DNA of 5,251 nucleotides from Acidobacteria bacterium 37-71-11 (GTDB lineage Bacteria > Acidobacteriota > Thermoanaerobaculia > Thermoanaerobaculales > Thermoanaerobaculaceae). The DNA is taken from the NCBI GenBank assembly GCA_002279285.1, contig NCBR01000187.1:1-5251 (forward strand), in the 5' to 3' direction. The notes beneath the pieces are model-generated. The model saw only the letters and a program-made list of their open reading frames with translations, had not been told where the DNA came from and searched no databases. The translations under genes and the position numbers were made by a program. Shown here one piece after another: positions 1-5,251 of the stretch. Within the stretch, counting starts at the first letter, position 1. Each line of letters opens with the position of its first letter.

Positions 1-321
1 GGCACCGTGCACCTGATCCTCGGCGGCCTCGGCAAGGGGCAGGACTTCCGCGAGCTGCGGCCGGCGGCCGAGCACCGCCTCGCGCGGATCTACCTCATCG
101 GCGAGGCCGCCGACGCCATCGCCGCGGCGCTCGAAGGCACGGCGCCGGCCGAGCGCTGCGGCACCCTCGACGAAGCGGTGCGCCGCGCCGCGGCGTTCGC
201 CCGTCCCGGCGACACTGTGCTCCTCTCGCCGGCGTGCGCCTCGTTCGACCAGTTCACGGACTACCGCCACCGCGGCGACGAGTTCGCCCGCCTGGCGCTC
301 GCCGCGGCGGGGAGAGGCTGA
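1..321 (+). CDS. murD: MurD, UDP-N-acetylmuramoyl-L-alanine--D-glutamate ligase (C-terminal fragment)
   Basis: This is the 3' end of murD; its 5' part lies outside the window, so the 106 visible residues are about the last quarter of a protein usually 440-460 residues long. MurD is a cytoplasmic ATP-dependent ligase that adds D-glutamate to UDP-MurNAc-L-alanine. The visible part is the C-terminal, glutamate-binding Mur ligase domain. Reading from base 1 gives GTVHLILGGLGKGQDF, matching the family's LxLGGxxKGxDF strand and loop. Fragment residues 76-85, SPACASFDQF, followed by YRHRGDEFARLA, are the MurD signature (SPACASxDQFxxFxxRGxxF), which separates it from MurC, MurE and MurF. No start is visible: the first in-frame GTG (position 7) lies inside a conserved strand and is not a real start. 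The stop TGA (319-321) shares its last base with the ATG of ftsW. Identification is very secure from the motif and the neighbours. Confidence 0.97.
   Translation, partial: GTVHLILGGLGKGQDFRELRPAAEHRLARIYLIGEAADAIAAALEGTAPAERCGTLDEAVRRAAAFARPGDTVLLSPACASFDQFTDYRHRGDEFARLALAAAGRG
311..317 (+). promoter_or_regulatory. Ribosome binding site for ftsW
   Basis: GGAGAGG lies inside the last codons of murD; its GGAG core (311-314) is 6 bases before the ATG at 321. It supports the start at 321 rather than the further-upstream in-frame ATG at 234, which would add a basic, proline-rich segment made of out-of-frame murD sequence. Confidence 0.7.
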
Positions 322-1397
322 TGCCGCAGACCCGCCGCATCGACCGCACGCTCCTCGGCGCCACCGTCCTTACCGCCGCCGTCGGCGTCGTGATGGTCGG
401 TTCCGCCTCCGGGCCGCTCGCCAGCGAGTCGTACCACCTCTGGGAGTACGAGTTCGCCTTCCGGCAGCTCGTCGCGGTGCTGCTCGGCTTCGGCGCGATG
501 TTCGCGGTTACCTTTGCCCCGCTCGACAGACTCACGAACTGGAAAGTGGCGCTCCCGCTCTTGGCCGTGACCTGGCTCGCGCTTGCAGCGGCGTTCTTCC
601 AGGCGCCGGTGGCCGGCACCCACCGCTGGCTGCAGCTGCCCGTCAGCTCGATCCAGCCGTCGGCGATCGCCAAGGTGACGCTCCCGCTTGCCCTCGCCGC
701 CCTCCTCGGAGGCCCGTTTCCCGATCGCAAGGCGCGGCATCGAGCGCACCATCTCGCCCTTGGCATCATCGCCCTCACCGTGGCGCTCGTCCTGGTCGAG
801 CCCGACCTCGGATCCGCGGTCCTCCTCCTGGTGGCGGCGGTGAGCATCCTGCTCCTCGCCGATGTCCCGCTGCGCCCGCTCGCCGGCCTCGCCGCCGCCG
901 CTGCGGTCGTGTTCCTGGTCGCAATCGCGGTCAAGCCGTACCGCGTCGAACGACTGCGCACCTTCTTCGGCGAGACCAGCTACCAGGTGCAGCAGTCGCT
1001 GATCGCGATCGGCAGCGGCGGCATCCTGGGACGCGGGCCCGGACAGAGCCTGCAGAAGCTCCTGGCCCTGCCGCAACCCCACACCGACTTCATCTTTGCC
1101 GTCATCGGCGAGGAGCTCGGCCTGATCGGCACGCTCACCATCGTTGCCATCCTCGGAGTCATCGTCGCCCGCGCCCTCGTCGCGGTCCGCCGCGCCAGCA
1201 CTCCGTCCGCCGCCTTTCTCGCCGCCGGCCTCGCCGTGACGATCGGCGTCCAGGCGCTGCTCAACGTCTCGGTGTGCCTCAAGCTCCTGCCGGCGAAAGG
1301 CCTGCCCCTGCCGCTGCTGTCCGCGGGCGGCTCCGACGTGATGCTTACGCTCGTCGCCGTCGGCCTCCTGATCAACATCGGCAAGGAGGGGGCATGA
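321..1397 (+). CDS. ftsW: FtsW, SEDS-family septal peptidoglycan glycosyltransferase
   Basis: FtsW is a polytopic inner-membrane glycosyltransferase that polymerises lipid II at the septum together with a class B PBP (FtsI). The 358-residue product shows about ten hydrophobic segments, near residues 11-30, 47-66, 76-93, 115-131, 145-159, 164-181, 186-204, 258-284, 296-320 and 338-353. SEDS motifs in order are GTHRW (99-103), QPSA (112-115, normally QPSE), EPDLGS (160-165), PYRVERLRTFF (206-216), YQVQQSLIAIGSGGILGRG (221-239) and LPQPHTDFIFAVIGEELG (250-267). Asp256 in HTDFIF corresponds to the catalytically essential SEDS aspartate. LPAKGLPLPLLSAGGSD (323-339) replaces the usual SYGGSS ending. 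The protein is short for FtsW (about 400 in E. coli and B. subtilis), with a minimal N-terminus and only a few residues after the last membrane segment. RodA shares the fold, but the location between murD and murG makes FtsW the much better call. Start chosen from the TGATG overlap with murD and the SD at 311-317. Confidence 0.96.
   Translation: MPQTRRIDRTLLGATVLTAAVGVVMVGSASGPLASESYHLWEYEFAFRQLVAVLLGFGAMFAVTFAPLDRLTNWKVALPLLAVTWLALAAAFFQAPVAGTHRWLQLPVSSIQPSAIAKVTLPLALAALLGGPFPDRKARHRAHHLALGIIALTVALVLVEPDLGSAVLLLVAAVSILLLADVPLRPLAGLAAAAAVVFLVAIAVKPYRVERLRTFFGETSYQVQQSLIAIGSGGILGRGPGQSLQKLLALPQPHTDFIFAVIGEELGLIGTLTIVAILGVIVARALVAVRRASTPSAAFLAAGLAVTIGVQALLNVSVCLKLLPAKGLPLPLLSAGGSDVMLTLVAVGLLINIGKEGA
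1383..1391 (+). promoter_or_regulatory. Ribosome binding site for murG
   Basis: AAGGAGGGG is a near-perfect anti-16S match inside the end of ftsW; its GGAG core (1385-1388) is 5 bases before the ATG at 1394. It fixes the murG start, which overlaps the ftsW stop as ATGA, and rules out the in-frame upstream ATG at 1274. Confidence 0.85.
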
Positions 1398-2476
1398 CCG
1401 AGATCGTCATCGCCGGCGGCGGCACCGGGGGTCACCTCTTCCCGGGTCTCGCCGTTGCGGCCGAGCTCGAGCGCGCCGGGGCCGCGGTGTCGTGGCTTGG
1501 CGCCCGCCGCGGCATGGAGGCGGTCCGGGTGCCCGAGACCGGGATTCCGATCCGCCTGCTCGCAGTCAGCGGAGCGGTCGCGCGCTCGCGCGGCGCGCAG
1601 GTGGTGGCGGCGCTCCAGCTGCTGCCGGCGCTCGTCGGGGCGGTGGCGTTCCTGATGCACCGCCACGCCGCCGCCGTGCTCGCGGTGGGCGGGTACGCCT
1701 CGGTGCCCGGAGCGCTCGCCGCCGGCGCGCTCGGACTGCCGGTCGTGCTCCAGGAGCAGAACGCCTGCCCCGGCGCCGCCAACCGGCTGCTGGCGCCGTG
1801 GTCGGTCGCGGTGGCGTGCGGCTTTGCCGAGGCCGTTGCGGCGTTCCCTTCGCTGCCGGCGCACTGGACCGGGAACCCCGTTCGAGCGGAGTTCTTCTCC
1901 GTCCCGGCACCGCCCACCGTTCCCGTCTCGGTCGTGGTCCTGGGCGGGAGCCAGGGGTCGGCGTTCCTCAACGCGGCGCTCCCGGGCGCGTTCGCCGAAC
2001 TCGGCCGGAGCTGCGCGCTGCCGCGCATCGTGCACCAGGCGGGCCCGCGCTGGGCGGCCGAGGTGCGCGAGCGCTACGCCATGTGCGGCGTTGCGGCCGA
2101 GGTGACGGCGTTCCTGGAGCGGCCCGCCGAGGCGTTGGCCGAGGCCGTCCTCGTGATCGCCCGCGCCGGGGCGCTCACGATCGCCGAGCTCGCCGCGGCG
2201 CGGCGGGCGGCGTTGCTGGTTCCGTTCGCGGCCGCGGCTCACGGTCACCAGCTCGCCAACGCCCGCGCCTTCGCCGCGACCGGCGGCGCCGAGGTGCTGC
2301 AGGAGGTCGAGGCGACCCCTCCCAGGCTCGCCGCCACGCTGGCCGCGATGCTCGCAACGCCGGAACGCCTCGTCGAGCGCGGGCGGGCCGCCGGGCGTCT
2401 CGCCCGTCCGGACGCCGCCGCCGCCGTCGCGCGCCTCGTCCTGGAAAGAGCCGGCGGCGAAGGCGGTCACCCATGA
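1394..2476 (+). CDS. murG: MurG, UDP-GlcNAc:lipid I N-acetylglucosaminyltransferase
   Basis: MurG transfers GlcNAc from UDP-GlcNAc to lipid I, making lipid II, the substrate of the FtsW encoded just upstream. It is a peripheral protein on the cytoplasmic face of the membrane with a GT-B fold (family GT28). The 360 residues match the usual length of about 355. The N-terminal acceptor domain opens with AGGGTGGHLFPG (7-18), the first glycine loop with the conserved His14, followed by GARRGME, GGYASVPG (99-106, second loop) and EQN (121-123). TGNPVRAEF marks the interdomain region. The C-terminal donor domain has LGGSQGS (183-189, third loop), QAGPRW, and RAGALTIAE (257-265), whose Glu265 aligns with the glutamate that binds the ribose of UDP-GlcNAc. 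It ends with HGHQLANA, where the usual D before HQ is G. The start overlaps the ftsW stop and follows a strong SD. The end overlaps murC by four bases. Confident call. Confidence 0.98.
   Translation: MTEIVIAGGGTGGHLFPGLAVAAELERAGAAVSWLGARRGMEAVRVPETGIPIRLLAVSGAVARSRGAQVVAALQLLPALVGAVAFLMHRHAAAVLAVGGYASVPGALAAGALGLPVVLQEQNACPGAANRLLAPWSVAVACGFAEAVAAFPSLPAHWTGNPVRAEFFSVPAPPTVPVSVVVLGGSQGSAFLNAALPGAFAELGRSCALPRIVHQAGPRWAAEVRERYAMCGVAAEVTAFLERPAEALAEAVLVIARAGALTIAELAAARRAALLVPFAAAAHGHQLANARAFAATGGAEVLQEVEATPPRLAATLAAMLATPERLVERGRAAGRLARPDAAAAVARLVLERAGGEGGHP
2459..2466 (+). promoter_or_regulatory. Weak ribosome binding site for murC
   Basis: GAAGGCGG is the only SD-like purine stretch before the murC ATG at 2473. 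It lacks a GGAG core, unlike the other four junctions in the window, so initiation probably relies on coupling to translation of murG through the ATGA overlap. Confidence 0.4.
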
Positions 2477-3849
2477 ACTTCGGGCATGTCCGCCATCTCC
2501 ACTTCGTCGGCATCGGCGGCGCCGGCATGTGCGGTCTCGCCGAGCTGCTCCACAGCGAGGGTTTCGTCGTCTCGGGGTGCGACCTTGCCGCCAGCGAGGC
2601 CACCGTGCGTCTCGAGAGCCTCGGCATCCCGGTGATGGTCGGCCACGACCCCGCCCACCTCGAAGGCGTCCAGGTCCTCGTCCACTCCTCGGCGGTGCCG
2701 CCCGACAATGCGGAAGTCGAGGCGGCCCGCGGGCGCGGCGTCGGCGTGATCCGCCGCGCCGAGATGCTGGGTGAGATCTCCCGCCTGAAGTGGACTATCG
2801 CCGTGGCGGGAACGCACGGCAAAACGACCACGACCTCGCTGACCGGCTTCGTGCTGACGCGGGCCGGCCTCGACCCGACGGTCGTGGTCGGGGGCCGGAT
2901 GCACTTCCTCGGCGCCCACGCCCGCCTCGGGCGCTCCGAGTATCTGGTCTGCGAGGCCGACGAGTTCGACCGCTCGTTCCTGGCCCTCTTCCCGGCCCTC
3001 GCCGTGATCACGACGGTCGAGGCCGAGCACCTCGACACCTACGGGTCGGTGGGCGCGATGGAGGAGGCGTTCGTCACCTTCGCCGACCGCGTGCCGTTCT
3101 ACGGCGCCGTGGTCGCCTGCCTCGACGACCCCGGCGTGCGCCGCCTCCTGCCCAGGTTCGGCCACCGCACGGTGACCTACGGTTTCTCGCCGCAGGCCGA
3201 CGTGCAGGGACGCTCCGTGCAGCTCTCGGGCCTCGGCGCCACGTGCCGCGTGGTGGCCCACGGCACGGAACTCGGAGAACTCACGCTGCCGCTGCCGGGC
3301 CGCCACATGCTCGCCAACGCGCTCGGCGCCACCGCGGCCGCGCTCGAGATCGGCGTCCCCTTCGCCGAGATCGCGGCCGCCATCGCCGCCTTCACCGGCG
3401 TCGCCCGCCGCTTCGAGCGCAAGGGCGAGCGCGAGGGCGTCGTGCTCGTGGACGACTACGCCCACCACCCCAGCGAGGTCGCGGCGACGCTGCAGGCGGC
3501 GCGCCAGAGCTTCCCGGACGCGCGCATCGTCGTCGCGTTCCAGCCGCACCTGTTCTCGCGCACCCGCGACTTCGCCCGCGAGTTCGGAGACGCCCTGCTG
3601 GGCGCCGACGTCGTGGTGGTCCTCCCGATCTATCCGGCGCGCGAGCAACCGATCCCCGGCGTGACCGACGCGCTCGTGGTCGATGCCGCGCGCCGCGCCG
3701 GCCACCGGCACGTGCAGCCGGCCGCTTCGTTCGACGACGCGCTGGCGGTGCTGCGCGGCCTGCTGCGGCCCGGCGACGTGCTCCTCACCATGGGCGCCGG
3801 CAACGTCGTGCGCCTCGGGGACCGCTGGCTCGTGGAGGACGGCCGGTGA
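2473..3849 (+). CDS. murC: MurC, UDP-N-acetylmuramate--L-alanine ligase
   Basis: MurC is the cytoplasmic ATP-dependent ligase that adds L-alanine, the first peptide residue, to UDP-MurNAc. Its 458 residues fit the family (450-490) and show all three Mur ligase domains. The N-terminal UDP-binding Rossmann domain begins HFVGIGGAGM (10-19). The central ATPase domain has the P-loop GTHGKTTTT (113-121, Lys117), EADEFD (161-166, a metal-site region) and TTVEAEHLDTYG (180-191), where the common form is TNIExDHLD, so N is T181 and D is E185. The C-terminal domain has DDYAHHPSE (327-335), FQPHLFSRT (356-364), IYPAREQPI (386-394) and a closing GAGNVVRLG, in which N444 replaces the usual D of GAGDI. DDYAHHPSE and FQPHxxSRT identify MurC rather than Mpl or MurD/E/F. 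There is no MurB fusion: the protein ends 14 residues after N444. Start chosen from the ATGA overlap with murG and the expected short lead before HFVGIGG; upstream in-frame ATGs lie within murG. Confidence 0.98.
   Translation: MNFGHVRHLHFVGIGGAGMCGLAELLHSEGFVVSGCDLAASEATVRLESLGIPVMVGHDPAHLEGVQVLVHSSAVPPDNAEVEAARGRGVGVIRRAEMLGEISRLKWTIAVAGTHGKTTTTSLTGFVLTRAGLDPTVVVGGRMHFLGAHARLGRSEYLVCEADEFDRSFLALFPALAVITTVEAEHLDTYGSVGAMEEAFVTFADRVPFYGAVVACLDDPGVRRLLPRFGHRTVTYGFSPQADVQGRSVQLSGLGATCRVVAHGTELGELTLPLPGRHMLANALGATAAALEIGVPFAEIAAAIAAFTGVARRFERKGEREGVVLVDDYAHHPSEVAATLQAARQSFPDARIVVAFQPHLFSRTRDFAREFGDALLGADVVVVLPIYPAREQPIPGVTDALVVDAARRAGHRHVQPAASFDDALAVLRGLLRPGDVLLTMGAGNVVRLGDRWLVEDGR
3834..3838 (+). 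promoter_or_regulatory. Ribosome binding site for ftsQ
   Basis: GGAGG inside the last codons of murC lies 7 bases before a GTG at 3846. It supports the GTG start for ftsQ, which overlaps the murC stop as GTGA. No nearby ATG in that frame offers a better start. Confidence 0.8.
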
Positions 3850-4562
3850 GCGGGCCGGTCCGCCACCGCCGCCCCTGGCGCCGCGTCCTCACCCGGGCGC
3901 TGCAGGCCGGGGCCGTGCTCGTCGTCACCGCGGCGCTCGCCGCCGCGCTCCAGGTGCGCGAGGTGCGCGTCTCGGGCACCCGGCGCTTCCCCGCGCGGGA
4001 CGTCGAGGCGGTCCTGCGCGCCGCGCTCGGTCGCCCGACGGTCGCCACCCGCGCCGGCGCGTTGCGTGCGAGCGTGCTCGCGGTGCCGTGGGTCGCCGAC
4101 GCCTCGGTGCAGGTCTCGCTCGACGGCGTCGTGACCTGTTCCGTCACCGAGCGTGAGCCGGCCGCCGTGTTGCAGGACGCGGGCGTCCGCCGCTTCGTGG
4201 ATCGGGAGGGGCGGATCCTCGGGCCGGCGCCCGACGGCGGGTCGTGGCTCGAGCTCGACGGTTTCGCCCCGTTCCCCGACGAGAGTGCCGTCCTGCTCGC
4301 CGCCGTCCCGGTGCTCGAGCGGGCCTGGGGCGCGCGGCTCGAACGCGTGGAGCGGGTCGGTCCGAGCGACGTCGCGCTCCACTTCGCCGGAACGGCGTTG
4401 CCGGTGCTGGCGGACCCGACGAAGCCGGCCGGCCTGGCCGCCGCCCGGCGCGTCCTCACCGCGTGGACCGCCACGCGGCCGGCGCCGGTCAGGCTCGACG
4501 CCCGCGTTTCCGGTCTCGTGGCGGTACTGCCGGCGCCGCCGGACCCAGAGGAGGCGAAGTGA
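3846..4562 (+). CDS. ftsQ: FtsQ, bitopic divisome protein with POTRA domain
   Basis: FtsQ (DivIB in Gram-positives) is a membrane-anchored division protein that recruits FtsB and FtsL and links early and late divisome parts; it has no enzymatic activity. The 238-residue product has a short arginine-rich cytoplasmic tail (about 1-17, with HRRPWRR), one membrane helix (about 18-37, rich in A, V and L) and an extracytoplasmic part. The positive-inside rule gives N-in topology. The POTRA domain runs about 38-105, starting VREVRVSGTRRFPARDV and continuing through VPWVADASVQVSLDG and VTCSVTEREPAAVL, the usual FtsQ pattern (V..W..-A.V....P.-l.-V.ErePvA). RRFVDREGRIL then begins the FtsQ beta domain, which runs to about residue 230. 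FtsQ is poorly conserved, so this rests on architecture, the VTEREP and VDREGRIL motifs, and position between murC and ftsA. The start is a GTG; the stop TGA (4560-4562) overlaps the ftsA ATG by one base. Confidence 0.94.
   Translation: MSGPVRHRRPWRRVLTRALQAGAVLVVTAALAAALQVREVRVSGTRRFPARDVEAVLRAALGRPTVATRAGALRASVLAVPWVADASVQVSLDGVVTCSVTEREPAAVLQDAGVRRFVDREGRILGPAPDGGSWLELDGFAPFPDESAVLLAAVPVLERAWGARLERVERVGPSDVALHFAGTALPVLADPTKPAGLAAARRVLTAWTATRPAPVRLDARVSGLVAVLPAPPDPEEAK
4548..4554 (+). promoter_or_regulatory. Ribosome binding site for ftsA
   Basis: GAGGAGG at the end of ftsQ is 7 bases before the ATG at 4562. It is a strong SD and fixes the ftsA start in the TGATG overlap. Confidence 0.85.
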
Positions 4563-5251
4563 TGGCGCAGGGGCCTCGCGTCATCGCCGCCCTCGACGTC
4601 GGGAACCACCGGGTGCTCGCTCTCATCGCCGAGCTCTCGGAGAGCGACGAGATGGTGATCCGCGGCGTGGGCCTCGCCCCGTCGAGCGGGATGCGCTCTG
4701 GCCAGGTCGTGCAGATGAAACCGGTGGTGGCGGCGATCAAGGCGGCAGCCGAGGAGGCCGAACTCATGGCCAAGCTGCCCGCCGAGAAGGTGGTCGCGTC
4801 GGTTGCCGGGATCTTCGTCAGCGGGCGGCTCACGCGGGCCGCGATCTCGATGGGCGCGCGCGAGCGCGAGGTGAACATGTCCGACCTCGAGGCGTTGCAC
4901 GACGCGGTGCGGCGCCAGCCGCTCCCCGCGGGTCACACCGTCCTCAACGTGGTGTCGCCGACCTACTCCCTCGACGATCAGGACGGCCTGCTCGACCCGC
5001 AGTCGATGGTCGGGCGGCACCTCGCCGTGGACGCCTACGTGCTGGCGTGCCAGGAGAGCCCGGTCCGCACGATCGAGAAGGCGATCAACGAGGCCGGACT
5101 CGAGGTGGAGGAGTTCCTGTTCGCCCCGGTGGCCGCCGCCGACGCCACCCTCACCGCCGACGAGCGCCGGCTCGGCGCGATCGTGATCGACATCGGCTAC
5201 GGCTCGACCAGCTACGCCGCGTTCTCGGGCGACAAGCTCCTCGCCTCCGGA
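4562..5251 (+). CDS. ftsA: FtsA, actin-like cell division protein (N-terminal part, truncated by window end)
   Basis: FtsA is an actin-family ATP-binding protein that tethers FtsZ filaments to the cytoplasmic membrane and signals to the divisome. Only the first 230 residues are visible (usual length about 410-420), with no stop before the window ends; the C-terminal membrane-binding helix is outside. Subdomain 1A starts VIAALDVGNHRVLALIAE (7-24, phosphate-1 loop). GVGLAPSSGMRSGQVV (35-50) matches the family GvG..pS.Gm.kG.V segment. Subdomain 1C, unique to FtsA, follows at about 80-160, including VVASVAG (77-83) and VLNVVSPTYSLDDQDGLLDP (127-146), the counterpart of vlh.ip.ey.-D.q.gi.-P. IEKAINEAGLEVEEFLFAPVAAADATLTADERRLGAIVIDIGYGST (171-216) returns to the actin core and phosphate-2 loop. 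The alignable backbone and gene context make the call firm, but both nucleotide loops differ from consensus (T/S, K and GGG positions changed). ftsZ would be expected downstream. Confidence 0.94.
   Translation, partial: MAQGPRVIAALDVGNHRVLALIAELSESDEMVIRGVGLAPSSGMRSGQVVQMKPVVAAIKAAAEEAELMAKLPAEKVVASVAGIFVSGRLTRAAISMGAREREVNMSDLEALHDAVRRQPLPAGHTVLNVVSPTYSLDDQDGLLDPQSMVGRHLAVDAYVLACQESPVRTIEKAINEAGLEVEEFLFAPVAAADATLTADERRLGAIVIDIGYGSTSYAAFSGDKLLASG

Noticed and set aside
234..320. In-frame upstream ATG for ftsW that would add 29 residues
   Set aside because: The extension is an out-of-frame reading of the conserved murD C-terminus, while the ATG at 321 has an SD and gives a typical short FtsW N-terminus.
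980..2470. Long minus-strand open frame of 496 codons antisense to ftsW and murG
   Set aside because: Its translation is low-complexity R/G/A/H/E-rich with no recognisable fold. It lies opposite genes with full family motifs, and open antisense frames are expected at this GC content, where stop codons are rare.
1492..2472. The murC frame stays open upstream across nearly all of murG, which could suggest a longer fused or overprinted protein
   Set aside because: The extension is an arginine- and glycine-rich shadow of murG with no domain. MurC begins normally at 2473, where the Rossmann motif follows within ten residues.
3010..3036. MurC motif TTVEAEHLD instead of TNIExDHLD as a possible defect
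   Set aside because: The catalytic-site histidine and final aspartate are kept, and variation at the N and first D positions occurs in MurC of other phyla as far as I recall, so it is not a sign of inactivity.
2467..3711. Long minus-strand open frame of 414 codons antisense to murC
   Set aside because: It mirrors the murC coding frame, has no motif or plausible domain, and is explained by GC-driven lack of stops.
2790..3845. The ftsQ frame stays open upstream across most of murC
   Set aside because: The upstream translation is R/P/G-rich shadow sequence. The GTG at 3846 has a well-placed GGAGG and gives a normal FtsQ tail and membrane helix.
3785..5020. Minus-strand open frame of 411 codons antisense to ftsQ and ftsA
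   Set aside because: Compositionally biased (H, R, D and later S, T, R rich) and without any conserved motif; the + strand genes explain the sequence.
1..5251. Search for a novel system, mobile element, CRISPR array, RNA gene, terminator or promoter
   Set aside because: Coding sequence covers the window with no intergenic space, and no repeats, hairpin-plus-T-tract, tRNA-like or transposase signals were seen. It is a conserved housekeeping cluster.

Overview
The window is an uninterrupted stretch of a bacterial division and cell-wall (dcw) cluster, all on the + strand and very GC-rich (roughly 70% or more by eye, not counted, with third codon positions overwhelmingly G or C). Order: the C-terminal end of murD (1-321), ftsW (321-1397), murG (1394-2476), murC (2473-3849), ftsQ (3846-4562) and the N-terminal part of ftsA (4562 onward, cut by the window end). 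Every gene was recognised from family motifs in its translation and from the conserved gene order.

The layout is extremely compact. All five gene junctions overlap by one base (TGATG: murD/ftsW, ftsQ/ftsA) or four bases (ATGA or GTGA: ftsW/murG, murG/murC, murC/ftsQ). No intergenic space remains for a promoter, terminator, RNA gene or mobile element, and none was seen. Purine-rich Shine-Dalgarno sequences lie inside the 3' ends of the upstream genes and fix the starts of ftsW, murG, ftsQ and ftsA; the one before murC is weak. The pattern implies one polycistronic message with translational coupling.

The genes form one pathway. MurD and MurC are cytoplasmic amino-acid ligases building UDP-MurNAc-peptide. 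MurG adds GlcNAc to lipid I at the inner face of the membrane. FtsW polymerises lipid II into septal glycan. FtsQ and FtsA are divisome components: FtsQ is the bitopic POTRA-domain scaffold, and FtsA is the actin-like protein that tethers FtsZ to the membrane.

The organism is a high-GC bacterium. murC is followed directly by ftsQ with no murB or ddl between them, unlike the arrangement in many Proteobacteria. This and the murC motif FQPHLFSRT would fit a GC-rich Acidobacteriota-like or other deep Gram-negative lineage, but that placement is inference only.

This is core housekeeping DNA, and I found no previously undescribed system. The points most worth a second look are residue-level departures in otherwise conserved proteins: non-canonical nucleotide-binding loops in FtsA, and substitutions at strongly conserved SEDS positions in FtsW.
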